Shown: positions 25,467-33,862 of the stretch, in pieces
Position numbering within the stretch: position 1 is the first letter of the stretch
Layout: each line of letters opens with the position of its first letter
Assembly (NCBI RefSeq): GCF_028737315.1
Contig: NZ_JAQZAO010000005.1
Span: 62,001 to 126,000 of the forward strand
Length of the DNA stretch: 64,000 bases
Direction: 5' to 3'
From: Actinomycetospora lemnae
GTDB lineage: Bacteria > Actinomycetota > Actinomycetes > Mycobacteriales > Pseudonocardiaceae
Program-made: the position numbers and the translations under genes
Notes under the pieces: model-generated
The model's input: the letters and a program-made list of their open reading frames with translations, nothing else
Told to the model about the DNA's origin: nothing
The model's database searches: none

Positions 25467-26183
25467 TCACCCTTCGCCGCAGTAGCCGTCGCCATCACCG
25501 TCGCGCTCGCCGGGCAAACAGGGGTGGCCGCTGTTGCCTGAGCGCCGACGCTCGGACGATGAGCTGCCCGAGTCGTCATCGCGGGAGCTGTCAGGCTCGT
25601 CCCGCGGTCCCGGGTCGCCGTCCGGCTCGGGCGCAGGCGAGTACTCGGGCTCGTCACATGTTCGACCGTTGCCGTCCTCGGCCTGAAGCCGCCGCAGGCG
25701 ATCGGGTGAAGCGTCGCTTTGGCCGGCGTAGACGGCGGTATGTGTGCCGGTGACCATGTGCTCCCCCATGTCCCCCTCGTTGGTGGACACGTAGCGCAGG
25801 AGCCGCCCGTACTGGTCGCGATCCACTCCCGGCTCCGTGGAGAGCGTGAGTTGCGAGCCTGAGAGGAACGAGAAGGCCGCGGACTTCGCATCCGGTCCGT
25901 GGTCGGAGGACATCTCGCACGAATCGATGCCCAGGACCCGAACCCGCTCACCGCTGCGCAGCACGAAGGTGTCCCCGTCGACCACGAGGACGCTATTCCC
26001 CGCTACTACCGTCGACCTCGAACCGACGCCTGACCCAGCCGCGGTTGTCGACCCCGACGACGATGCGCCCGAGGACGACCTCGCCGACGACGCGGCGAGG
26101 TTGCTTCCCGCGTTGCAGGCGACGAGCAGGAGCACGAAGATAACCGCCCCACCGAGGAGAGTGTTCGACACCGTTCTGCTCAC
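25467..26183 (-). CDS. Secreted thermonuclease-family (SNase-like) protein with Excalibur-like tail
   Basis: 238 aa from GTG 26183. A signal peptide with possible lipobox (LLLVAC) is followed by a Ser/Ala-rich linker and an SNase domain: VVDGDTFVL, then RVRVLGIDSCE with the catalytic Arg and Glu, and DQYGRLLRYV with the second catalytic Arg. The C-terminus, after an acidic Pro/Ser/Asp linker, ends CLPGERDGDGDGYCGEG, an Excalibur-like calcium-binding motif seen in secreted actinobacterial nucleases. Degrades nucleic acids outside the cell with calcium. Confidence 0.85.
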   Translation of the reverse strand: MSRTVSNTLLGGAVIFVLLLVACNAGSNLAASSARSSSGASSSGSTTAAGSGVGSRSTVVAGNSVLVVDGDTFVLRSGERVRVLGIDSCEMSSDHGPDAKSAAFSFLSGSQLTLSTEPGVDRDQYGRLLRYVSTNEGDMGEHMVTGTHTAVYAGQSDASPDRLRRLQAEDGNGRTCDEPEYSPAPEPDGDPGPRDEPDSSRDDDSGSSSSERRRSGNSGHPCLPGERDGDGDGYCGEG

Positions 26184-26502
26184 AGCGGGAGCCGCCCCCA
26201 ACCGCCGGTTTGCGTCGCACCGCCCCGCCTGTCCTCGCCGACCCAACAGCGCGGCCTCGGCGGCACGACCCGGACATGCGCGTGCTCAGCGTCATCCATG
26301 ACGGTCCCTCGTGTCATGGGGCCTACAGCGCTCGCCAGGTCCAGGGCGTTACGTCGTGCCAGACGCGGGTCGAGACCGCACACCGTCTGCCGGAATAACC
26401 GCTCCTTGGTCAAGGCGGCGTCTCCGGCGCCGCGGCGGCCACGGCCCTACGGGCCCTGGCCCCGACTCCGTTCCGGCGGGCCCGGAGCCTGGCCGTCGGC
26501 GC
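26184..26502. other. Intergenic, possibly with a degraded relative of elements A/B
   Basis: No gene seen. GGTCAAGG (near 26409), GC hairpins and GGGCCCGGAGC (near 26479) appear in the same order as in elements A and B, but the AGCTTGATC block and the long stem are absent. Weak evidence only. Confidence 0.25.
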
Positions 26503-26822
26503 CTATGAGCCGAATCCTGGCCCGACGAAGGCAGATTTGGCTCGGCGTTCAGCGGCCCTCTCGCGGTCGTACCATTGCTTCAGCACATCGTGCTCGGATG
26601 ACATCCTCACCAACGTAGGTCGAAATTCAAGCACCTTGACTTGCTGGCTCGTATCAAGTAGTGCCTCAGAAGCACGCTGCCGCTTGAGGACAGCATCTTG
26701 CTGTCGTCACGTTGGCGCTGTCGCCGCGCTACCACACTGTCGTACCCCAGCTTCATCGACACGCCGGCAAGTGCGCCTGCGGCGCCAATCAATGCACTAA
26801 GCCACGACCCCCCATACGTCAA
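26503..26822 (-). pseudogene. Small membrane/coiled-coil protein, frameshifted
   Basis: Reading left from TTG 26822: a membrane helix (WLSALIGAAGALAGVSMKLG) then VARRQRQRDDS. A one-base shift near 26711 joins it to the neighbouring frame, which continues QDAVLKRQRASEALLDTSQQ and then VLEFRPTLVRMSSEHDVLKQ to a stop at 26503 (TAG). That second frame has no start of its own because a stop lies just upstream. Together they give about 105 aa: one helix plus a charged coiled coil. GC content is lower than the surroundings. Divergent from the DUF3800 gene. Confidence 0.5.
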
Positions 26823-26905
26823 GTATCAAGGCCAGTGAGGGGTAGGTCTAGCTCTCGACTGTTGGCGCAGGCGCGAGCTCGGTCCGTACAGGTCGAGGGG
26901 CAGAC

Positions 26906-27685
26906 GTGCATGATGTACGGGTGGTTCTGATTGCCTACGTCGACGAGACTGGGGATACCGGCGATGTCGCCAAGTCCGGCTCGTCATCTTGTTACGGACT
27001 TGGCTGTCTCCTGATGGAACTAGACAGTTGGGGAGCGTCGTTCGAGTCGACTCTTGAGCTACGTCGAAGGCTGAAGCAGAGCCACGGCCTTCCCTTCCGG
27101 ACCGAGGTCAAGGCGAATTACCTGATCCGAGGCGGCGGGCCGATACGAGCACTGAACCTTGCTCCCAATCATCGAAGCATCATATACCGCGCGCATCTTC
27201 GTCACGTTGCGCAGCTGCGAGCGCGAGCGTTCGCAGTCGTTGTAGACAAGAGAAGCGCTCGCATGCAGAGCGACGGGTTCTTCTTTACCGCATGGCAGGC
27301 GCTTATGAATCGCCTCGAGCGCACAAGTACCAAGGAACGACAGCCCATCCTTATCGTCCACGATGAGGGTGAAGACTTTGCGGTCCGTCGAGAAGTCAGG
27401 AAGGCGAGGAGGTTTCTTACCGCCGGAAAGGCCTATGGCGGCGGTTACTTCATACAGCCACTGAAGTGGATCGTTGAGGACCCAGTGCCACGGAATTCTC
27501 AACATTCCTACTATATCCAGATCGCAGATATGATCGCGTACGCCGGCTGGCGGACGTATATGGCACCGAGCAAAGGCGTGGCGCAGGTCGTGCCGCAATC
27601 GATGTGGCAAGAACTAGGCCCCGGCATTCACGCGAAGGTCAACATGTTTAGTGGAGGCACGCCTGGAGTCGTCGTCCGCAAATAG
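26906..27685 (+). CDS. DUF3800 domain protein (RNase H-like fold)
   Basis: 259 aa from GTG 26906 with GAGGGG 5 nt upstream. The DUF3800 signatures are present: an N-terminal acidic motif YVDETGDTG, an acidic/basic core FRTEVKANYLIRGGGP, AVVVDKRSA, ILIVHDEGED and a C-terminal QIADMIAYAGWR. The fold is RNase H-like with probable metal-binding acidic residues; family functions are uncertain, and members are frequent on phages, plasmids and in defence loci. Codon use and base content are clearly less GC-rich than in the flanking genes, indicating acquisition. Confidence 0.8.
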   Translation: MHDVRVVLIAYVDETGDTGDVAKSGSSSCYGLGCLLMELDSWGASFESTLELRRRLKQSHGLPFRTEVKANYLIRGGGPIRALNLAPNHRSIIYRAHLRHVAQLRARAFAVVVDKRSARMQSDGFFFTAWQALMNRLERTSTKERQPILIVHDEGEDFAVRREVRKARRFLTAGKAYGGGYFIQPLKWIVEDPVPRNSQHSYYIQIADMIAYAGWRTYMAPSKGVAQVVPQSMWQELGPGIHAKVNMFSGGTPGVVVRK

Positions 27686-27687
27686 AA

Positions 27688-27712
27688 GCCCCCCGAGCAA
27701 GGCTCGGGGGGC
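27688..27712 (+). terminator. 11-bp hairpin after the DUF3800 gene
   Basis: GCCCCCCGAGC (27688-27698) and GCTCGGGGGGC (27702-27712) pair perfectly around AAG, starting three bases after the stop codon. A good rho-independent-type hairpin without a U-tract. Confidence 0.85.
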
Positions 27713-28260
27713 GGGAAGCGCCTACACCGGCCTTGGGGCACGGTTCAGCACTTGAGGCGAACGTACCGCGCCATCGCCTGCCACGGTGGAGCCACGCGCA
27801 ACCAAGATCTGATTACTTTGGGTAACTGTGCCAGGGTCGGCTGGTCTGGCTCCCAGGCCTTGGTCAAGCCGTCGGAGGCCGGGAGGGGCCGAGTGGGTCT
27901 GAGAAGTGTCGAGTAGCTCCGACCTCGATCGGGAGGCTGTCGGCACCTGGAGCCACAGGTCGCCGGCGGGCACCCGCAAGATCTACGACCTCCTTCGAGC
28001 TAAGCCGCCTCAGCTCAGGACCGCTCGTCATTAAGGCGAGGGTGGGACGGTTCGGTGGGCTCCGCTCCCCAGGTGACGTACTTCGTCAGCGACCGGCGGC
28101 GCTGGGCCGTCAGCACCTGCTCGTATTCGAGATGAGTCAGCAGACCGTTCCGTGACACGGCTCGTGACGCGAAACCAAGTCGAACGAGGAGGTCGAGGAG
28201 CACGACGTGACGACACACGCGAACATCGTTGCTGGTAGAGGCCCTGGTCAACGCGGTCGG
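27713..28260. other. Gap between the DUF3800 gene and the tRNA fragment
   Basis: 550 nt with no confident gene. On the minus strand, roughly 28020-28200 reads without stops and contains LLTHLEYEQVLTAQRRRSLT, which might be the tail of a lost mobile-element gene, but nothing identifies it. No integrase signature was found. Confidence 0.3.
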
Positions 28261-28309
28261 CCATCTTTGCAAGGCGGGGGTTGAGGGTTCGATTCCCTTC
28301 GTCTCCACC
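28261..28309 (+). pseudogene. 3' half of a tRNA gene (Ala UGC-like), probable attachment-site remnant
   Basis: The sequence holds an anticodon loop TTTGCAA (anticodon UGC), a T-arm GAGGG-TTCGATT-CCCTT and an acceptor 3' strand CGTCTCC-A-CC. The matching 5' acceptor strand (GGAGACG) is not found within 60 nt upstream; only a D-loop-like GCTGGTAGAG at 28230-28239 is seen at the wrong distance. A 3' half with no 5' half is the usual scar of integration into a tRNA gene, and the DUF3800 island lies on its other side. It could also be a decayed tRNA. Confidence 0.55.
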
Positions 28310-28630
28310 GCTCATGACCTGCAGGAACGGCCGCTCGTGCGACCGTCCGGGTCCGGACGTGGCACGAGATCACGGCGGTGCTCAGCGTCGACTCCAGCCA
28401 CACCCGTCGGCAGCGTCCGCACGCCGGCTGCCGCAGGTCGTCGTGCTCGGGCGGCCGAGAGCTGCGGGTCAGCCGATTCCGGTGGCCGTCCGTCGTGGGC
28501 CGGGGCGACCGATGGGTTCGCGCGGGATGGGCCGTAGCCGGTCCAGGTGCCGGAGGTGGAGCGCGAGCCCGTAGCAGCCGCGTGGGAACTCCTCGGCGCT
28601 CCAGGTGTGACGCAACGACTCCGGTCGCGG
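28310..28630. other. Gap, no gene seen
   Basis: About 320 nt between the tRNA fragment and the saccharopine-dehydrogenase-like gene. Long overlapping frames exist on both strands, as expected at this GC content, but none has family resemblance. Confidence 0.3.
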
Positions 28631-29881
28631 TCAGTGCACCGTCTCGACGATCTCGCGGCGAGGGACGCCGACGCGTTCCAGCGCCTGGTAGAAGGCGGCG
28701 GGGTCGGCCCAGTCCTCGGGCGCGAACGCGCCGGTGCGCGTGCGGCCGGTGTCGAGGGCGAGAAGGGCGAAGGCCGCACAGGCTGCGCCCGTCACGCCGC
28801 CCATGTCGTCGAAGGCGCCGTCGGGGTCCAGGACCGTGCGTCGAGTGCTCACCGCCGGCTTGCCGTCCTTGAGGCCGTACACCCGGGCGAGGAGGCCGCC
28901 CTTGTAGGGATAGACATGCTTGACCGCGGAGGTCGCGAGGAACGTCGTCATCGCCGCCACGCCGCTCTCGCCGCGACGGACCTGACCGATCATGCCGCGC
29001 AGTGTGTGGCGCCAGCCCTGTGGCGATCCGAGGCGGCCTTGGATGACGCCGTGCACGAAGTCGACGGCCTCCTCGGCCGTCATCCGCCCCTCCTGGACCG
29101 CCAGACCGATACCCCGGGCGAGGCCGTTGAGCGGCGCGGGGTCGAGCCCGCCGACGCAGCGGATGCGGCCCGCATCGGGGTAGCGCCGGGGCAGGGTGAC
29201 GGGCTCGGGGTGGGCGGTCTCGTAGAGCAGGACGTCGGGCTCGCCCGCCAGGATCGGGAACCGTCCGGTCTCGACGAAGGTCTCGTGGACGACGCGCCGC
29301 CCGTCCTCCCAGGTGACGCACTCGCCGGCGGAGATGTGCAGGAGGTGCTCCAGGACGGCACGCCCGACGTTCGGTCGCTCGTCGCCCACCAGCCAGCACA
29401 GGTCGATGTCATCGACGCTGTCGAGGTCACCCGCGGCGTCGACGGCCATGACGTTGGACATGCCCGGCGAGGCGCCGCAGCCGACGTAGACCGGGATACC
29501 GGCGGCCTTCGCCTCCGTGTCGAGTCCCAGCGCGTGCTCGGTGCTCTCGACGTCGTCGTCGAAGTCGAGGTAGGGGACCTTCGCCTCCAGGCATGCCTGG
29601 ATGACCGGGCTCGAGGTCTTGATGTACGGGCCGGCGCCCAACAGCACGAGGTCGGCGCCGTCGACGAGTTCGCGCAGCTCGGCCTGGTCGAACAAGTCCA
29701 GCTTGCGCGTGGTTGCGCTGCCACGTGGCAGCCGCGCGACGAGGGGCTCGAGCGACTCCGGGCGCAGGTCGGCGAGCTCGAGCAGCCCGACCTCGGAGGA
29801 CCGGGCCAGGCGCTCGACCGCGACACGGCACATCTCACCGCCCGCGCCGACGACGATCACGCGTCCACCCGATCCCGGCAT
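28631..29881 (-). CDS. Saccharopine dehydrogenase-like NAD(P)-binding protein
   Basis: 416 aa. An N-terminal Rossmann domain (VIVVGAGGEMCRVAVERLAR), then LVLLGAGPYIKTSSPVIQAC and the motif VYVGCGASPGMSNVMAVDAA typical of saccharopine dehydrogenase-like oxidoreductases. A substrate domain occupies the C-terminal 200 residues. The family includes lysine-pathway enzymes and reductases of unknown substrates. Its 5' end faces a TetR regulator and a palindromic operator, and the next gene after that regulator is a flavin amine oxidase, so amine or amino-acid breakdown is a fair inference. Confidence 0.75.
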   Translation of the reverse strand: MPGSGGRVIVVGAGGEMCRVAVERLARSSEVGLLELADLRPESLEPLVARLPRGSATTRKLDLFDQAELRELVDGADLVLLGAGPYIKTSSPVIQACLEAKVPYLDFDDDVESTEHALGLDTEAKAAGIPVYVGCGASPGMSNVMAVDAAGDLDSVDDIDLCWLVGDERPNVGRAVLEHLLHISAGECVTWEDGRRVVHETFVETGRFPILAGEPDVLLYETAHPEPVTLPRRYPDAGRIRCVGGLDPAPLNGLARGIGLAVQEGRMTAEEAVDFVHGVIQGRLGSPQGWRHTLRGMIGQVRRGESGVAAMTTFLATSAVKHVYPYKGGLLARVYGLKDGKPAVSTRRTVLDPDGAFDDMGGVTGAACAAFALLALDTGRTRTGAFAPEDWADPAAFYQALERVGVPRREIVETVH

Positions 29882-29935
29882 GACTCGATCACTCCTCCCG
29901 TACCGGCCAGCTACGAACCGGCGCTCTACTTATCG

Positions 29936-29950
29936 AACTCGAATCGAGTT
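29936..29950. promoter_or_regulatory. Palindromic operator for the TetR regulator
   Basis: AACTCGA-A-TCGAGTT is a perfect 15-nt palindrome in the 105-nt gap between the divergent dehydrogenase-like gene and the tetR gene. A related half-site pattern recurs inside the TetR leader (about 29990-30006) and before the amine oxidase (30733-30748). Likely TetR binding site. Confidence 0.7.
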
Positions 29951-29986
29951 TCAGATCAGGTCGCTCTGGCTGTCAAGGGCGGTACG

Positions 29987-30682
29987 ATGTCGAATCGTGT
30001 TCGAGTTGCCGGGCCGGACGAGGTTCCGATGAGGAGGGCAGGGTCTCCGCGAGACGCAGCCCAGGCCCCAGCGCGCCCGCAGGCTGTGCTTCAGCGGCGT
30101 GGCGTCGAGCGCGTCACGGCGATCCTCGATGCCGCTGAGCAGCTACTCGAGGTCGAGGGCTACGAGGCCGCCACGCTCAAGGCGGTGGGAGAGCGAGCCG
30201 GCATCCCGACGGCGTCGGTCTACCACTACTTCGCCGACCGCCACCAGGTCGACACCGAGCTCCTCCGCCGACACATCGGCCAGCTCGGTGACGCCGTCGA
30301 GACCGCGCTGGAGCGCGGCGCTCCCGGCTCGCTCGAGGACGCGGTGGACGCGGTCATCGATCCGATGCTCACGTACTTCCGAGCCCACCCCAGCACCGTC
30401 GAGCTGTGGTTCGCGCGGCGCAGCGACGCGCTCGACGACATGGTCCGGGCGTTCGACGAGGCCACCGCCGAGCAGCTGTGGCGGCTCGCGCTCGACCGCG
30501 GCCTCCTGCGTGAAGGGACGCCTCTGCTGGTGGTGCACCTGGCCTTCGAGGTCGGCAGCAGGCTGTTCGACGTCGCCTTCCGCCGGACCCCGACGACCGG
30601 CGACGACGGCGTGATCGACGAAGCTCGCCGGCTCCTGGTGGCCTACCTGCGGACCTACGCCCCGGACCCTGCTCCGACCTGA
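29987..30682 (+). CDS. TetR-family transcriptional regulator
   Basis: 231 aa from ATG 29987 (ATG 30029 possible). HTH of the TetR type: ERVTAILDAAEQLLEVEGYE, TLKAVGERAGIPTASVYHYF. The C-terminal ligand domain is typical of length. It lies between the divergent dehydrogenase-like gene and the downstream FAD oxidase. The shared operator-like palindromes (TCGA-n-TCGAGTT) suggest it represses both flanking enzymes and itself, released by a substrate of their pathway. Confidence 0.9.
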   Translation: MSNRVRVAGPDEVPMRRAGSPRDAAQAPARPQAVLQRRGVERVTAILDAAEQLLEVEGYEAATLKAVGERAGIPTASVYHYFADRHQVDTELLRRHIGQLGDAVETALERGAPGSLEDAVDAVIDPMLTYFRAHPSTVELWFARRSDALDDMVRAFDEATAEQLWRLALDRGLLREGTPLLVVHLAFEVGSRLFDVAFRRTPTTGDDGVIDEARRLLVAYLRTYAPDPAPT

Positions 30683-30732
30683 CGTCCTCGCTCCGTTGAC
30701 GCTTCGAGCACCCACGCCATAAAGTCGATCCG

Positions 30733-30748
30733 AATTCGACATCGAGTT
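30733..30748 (+). promoter_or_regulatory. Second TetR-type operator before the amine oxidase
   Basis: AATTCGACATCGAGTT repeats the half-site pattern of the palindrome at 29936-29950, 10 nt upstream of the GTG at 30758. An overlapping CGAATTCG palindrome is also present at 30731-30738. Confidence 0.5.
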
Positions 30749-30757
30749 GGGGGAGGC

Positions 30758-32146
30758 GTGTTGGCCGACGTCCCGGTCGAGACGGCCGAGGCCGACGTCG
30801 TCGTCGTGGGCGCTGGGCTCTCCGGACTCACCGCAGCATCCCGCCTGTACCAGCGCGGGTTATCGGTGCGCGTGCTGGAGGCGGACAACCGGGTCGGCGG
30901 CCGCACGTGCGACCTCGACGTGGGTGACGGTCTCGTCACCGAGGGCGGCGGCCAGTGGATCGGCGCCCGGCACGAGCGGGTGCTCGGACTACTCGGTGAG
31001 CTCGGATTGTCGACGTTCGGCACCCACACCGCCGGGGACTCGATCTACCTGCGACGCGGCACACGGCGGACGTTCAGCGGCGCGATCCCACCGATGACTC
31101 TGCTCGCGAAGCTCGACTTCGCGCAGGCCCAGCACCGGCTCGAGCGGATGGCCGGTCAGGTGCCGGCCGCCGCCCCCTGGACTGCCACCCACGCCGTGGA
31201 GTGGGACAGCATCACCCTCGGCTACTGGCTCGACGAGCACTGCCACACCGACGAGTCGAAGCACCTGTTCACCCTGGGCTTCACGCTGATGTACTGCGAG
31301 GACCCCCACCGTATCTCCCTGCTCAAGGTGCTGCACCAGATCGCGACCTCGGGCGGCATCGAATACATGTTCAGCACCGAGGGCGGTGCCCAGGAGAGCC
31401 GCATCGTGGGCGGGGCGACGAGGCCGTCGACCGTGCTGGCCGAACGACTCGGCGAGCGGCTCGTCCTCGGCTCACCGGTCACCGCGATCGAGCAGGGCAG
31501 CGACGGCGTGCTCGTGCGCTCGACCCGGATCGACGTCCGGTGCCGACGAGTGGTCGTCGCCATGACGCCGGCCGACGTCGACCGCATCACCTTCGCCCCC
31601 GCGCTCCCTGTGCGCCGCGCCGCCCTGCAGCGCGTGTGGCACAACGGCACCGAGAGCAAGCTCTTCGCGGTCTACCGACGGCCGTTCTGGCGCGAGCAGG
31701 GCCTCGACGGGTCCGCGATGACCGACCTGCCGGTCGCCCACTACGTCATGGACAACTCTCCGCCCGACGGCAGCGTCGGGATCCTGGTGACCTTCATCGG
31801 CACCGCAGGTGCCGGGCCGGGCCTGACGTGGAGCGACGATCTGCTGGACGAGCCGGCGGCGCGGGAGAAGGCGCTCGTCGCCGACCTCGTGACGCTGTTC
31901 GGCCCCGAGGCCGCGCACCCGCTGCAGGTGCTCGAGCAGAGCTGGGTCGACGAGCCCTGGATCGCCGGCTGCGTGAGCACCCGCGCGCCCGGTGTGCTGA
32001 CCGGCTACACCGATGCCGCGACCAGGCCGGTCGACCGCGTGCACTGGGCAGGCACCGAGGCCGCCCCGCAGTTCGAGGGCTACCTGGAAGGCGCCGTCCG
32101 CGCGGCCGAACGGGCCGTCGACGAGATCGTCGCCGCTGCCCGATGA
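30758..32146 (+). CDS. Flavin monoamine oxidase / FAD-dependent amine oxidase
   Basis: 462 aa from GTG 30758 (GGGGGAGG upstream). FAD-binding motif DVVVVGAGLSGLTAASRL, the dinucleotide follower ADNRVGGRTCD, GGGQWIG and a C-terminal FAD motif WAGTEAAPQFEGYLEGAV. It resembles flavin-containing monoamine or putrescine oxidases that convert amines to aldehydes with hydrogen peroxide. Downstream of the TetR regulator and its operator; co-regulation with the saccharopine dehydrogenase-like enzyme suggests an amine or amino-acid degradation pathway. Confidence 0.85.
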   Translation: MLADVPVETAEADVVVVGAGLSGLTAASRLYQRGLSVRVLEADNRVGGRTCDLDVGDGLVTEGGGQWIGARHERVLGLLGELGLSTFGTHTAGDSIYLRRGTRRTFSGAIPPMTLLAKLDFAQAQHRLERMAGQVPAAAPWTATHAVEWDSITLGYWLDEHCHTDESKHLFTLGFTLMYCEDPHRISLLKVLHQIATSGGIEYMFSTEGGAQESRIVGGATRPSTVLAERLGERLVLGSPVTAIEQGSDGVLVRSTRIDVRCRRVVVAMTPADVDRITFAPALPVRRAALQRVWHNGTESKLFAVYRRPFWREQGLDGSAMTDLPVAHYVMDNSPPDGSVGILVTFIGTAGAGPGLTWSDDLLDEPAAREKALVADLVTLFGPEAAHPLQVLEQSWVDEPWIAGCVSTRAPGVLTGYTDAATRPVDRVHWAGTEAAPQFEGYLEGAVRAAERAVDEIVAAAR

Positions 32147-32212
32147 CCCGCGAAGGCCGTCGCCGCGGGCCTAAGGTGGTCGGTCCACGGCAGGCGGGCC
32201 GGAGAGGACGGC

Positions 32213-33625
32213 ATGACGAGCGGGACCGGTGGTCGGGTCAGCACTCCGAGCGAGATGAATCCGCTCGAGACCATGATGTGGCGTGCCGAGGTCGACCCCC
32301 GCCTGCGGTCGCCGGTCGTGATCCTCGACGTCCTGGACACAGCGCCGGACTGGGACCGGGTCGTTGCATCCCACGAGTGGGCGACACGCTTCGTCCCGCG
32401 CCTGCGCGAGCGCGTGCTGGAACCGTGGGGCGACTGGGGCACGCCGACCTGGGTGCCCGACCCGGACTTCGCGCTCCCGCACCACCTCGGCCGCGAGCAG
32501 GTGGCAGGCCCCGGTGGGCAGCGTGAGGTCCTCGACCTCGCGGCGTCGATGGCCCTGACCCCGTTCGACCGCGAGCGCCCTCCGTGGGAGGCGAGGATCG
32601 TCACCGGGCTCGAGGGCGGGCGGGCGGCCTACGTGCTCAAGGTGCACCACAGCGTCGCCGACGGCTTGGGGCTGGTGCAGATCCTGCGCATGCTGCACAG
32701 CGGGGTGCGCGAGCACACCGATCTCCCCGACCACCCCGAGCCCGGCCGGCACGGCCCCTCACGGTTGGGGCTCACGGTGAGCCAGGCGGCGCGGGCCGTC
32801 GCGGGCGTGCCGACCCGGGCGCTGGGTGTGGCCTCCGTCGGCGCCGGCCTGCTCGGGCGGCTCGTCACGCGCCCCCTGGCGACGGTCTCCGACGGCTCGG
32901 CGTTCCTCGGGTCGGCGCTGCGGGCGGCCGTCGGACCGGTGGTGCCCCGGTCGCCGCTGCTGCGCCGCCGGAGCCTGGACCGCCGCTTCGAAGCGCTCGA
33001 TGTGGACCTCGGCGCGCTCAAGGCCGCCGGGCGCGCGGCGGGCGGGTCGCTCAACGACGCGTACCTGGCCACTCTGCTCGGCGGGATGCGTCGCTACCAC
33101 GAGCGCTTCGGCGCGATCCCCGAGCACCTCGCGATGGGCATGCCGGTGAACACGCGGGACGCCGACGACCCCGTCGGCGGGAACCACTGGGCCGGTACGC
33201 GCTTCGCGGCGCCCCTGGGCGACGCCGATCCCGTCGCGCGCATCCTGCACGTCCGGGAGGTCGTCCGGCGGACCACCGGCGAGCGGGTGGTCGACGGCCT
33301 CGGCCTCATCGCCCCGCTGCTGGCCGTGCTGCCGCCGCCGCTGCTCGCGCTGATCCAGGGCGGGGCGACGAGCGCCAACGACCTGCAGGCCAGCAACGTC
33401 CCGGGCATGGCGGGGCCGGCTTACCTGGCGGGCGCGCAGATCGTGCGCAGCTACGCGTTCGCGCCGCTGCCGGGCGGCGCGGCGATGATCACGCTGACCT
33501 CCCACGGCGACACGTGCTGTGTCGCGGTGACCCTCGACCCGGCGGCCGTCACCGACCCGGACGCGTTCGTCGAGGACCTCCGGGCCGGCTTCGACGAAGT
33601 CCTCGCCCTCGCTCCCCCACGCTGA
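32213..33625 (+). CDS. WS/DGAT-type O-acyltransferase
   Basis: 470 aa. The catalytic HHxxxDG motif is HHSVADG at about residue 144, in a condensation-like fold with the N-terminal half around PFDRERPPWEARIV. The C-terminal WES acyltransferase domain contains NDLQASNVPG and PGGAAMITLTSHGD, characteristic of wax ester synthase/diacylglycerol acyltransferases of actinobacteria. It esterifies acyl-CoA to alcohol or diacylglycerol to form storage lipids. The start ATG 32213 is the most plausible. Confidence 0.9.
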   Translation: MTSGTGGRVSTPSEMNPLETMMWRAEVDPRLRSPVVILDVLDTAPDWDRVVASHEWATRFVPRLRERVLEPWGDWGTPTWVPDPDFALPHHLGREQVAGPGGQREVLDLAASMALTPFDRERPPWEARIVTGLEGGRAAYVLKVHHSVADGLGLVQILRMLHSGVREHTDLPDHPEPGRHGPSRLGLTVSQAARAVAGVPTRALGVASVGAGLLGRLVTRPLATVSDGSAFLGSALRAAVGPVVPRSPLLRRRSLDRRFEALDVDLGALKAAGRAAGGSLNDAYLATLLGGMRRYHERFGAIPEHLAMGMPVNTRDADDPVGGNHWAGTRFAAPLGDADPVARILHVREVVRRTTGERVVDGLGLIAPLLAVLPPPLLALIQGGATSANDLQASNVPGMAGPAYLAGAQIVRSYAFAPLPGGAAMITLTSHGDTCCVAVTLDPAAVTDPDAFVEDLRAGFDEVLALAPPR

Positions 33626-33685
33626 CCCGCCCGGCCCAAGAACGGCTCCTTCTGTCGGAACGCCCTTGTGCACGGAGAGGAGCAC

Positions 33686-33859
33686 ATGACACCGTCGATG
33701 GCAGCTGCGGGCATCGCCATCGACCATCAGGGCTGGCGGACTTCGGTAGTTCGGCCCCCGGGGAGCGTTGGGCGCCCCAGAGAGTTGCCGGTCCCCCTCA
33801 TGCTCGTTGCTCCATGGCCGCGTGGCGGCCGGCTACCGCGGTTGCAGGGTCGGCGTTGA
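33686..33859 (+). CDS. Possible small upstream ORF before the STAS gene
   Basis: 57 aa from ATG 33686, preceded by GAGAGGAG at good spacing. Stops 3 nt before the next start, so translation could be coupled to the STAS gene. The peptide (MTPSMAAAGIAIDHQGWR and onward) ends Arg-rich and shows no known motif. A coding role is plausible from the ribosome-binding site and spacing only. Confidence 0.35.
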   Translation: MTPSMAAAGIAIDHQGWRTSVVRPPGSVGRPRELPVPLMLVAPWPRGGRLPRLQGRR

Positions 33860-33862
33860 GCC

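Noticed and set aside
28200-28309. A complete tRNA gene
   Set aside because: The 5' acceptor strand and D-arm at the right distance are missing, so I only call a 3' half.
28015-28315. Minus-strand reading frames across the tRNA fragment
   Set aside because: Such frames (with RESNPQP and GIEPST patterns) are well-known spurious translations of tRNA antisense sequence.
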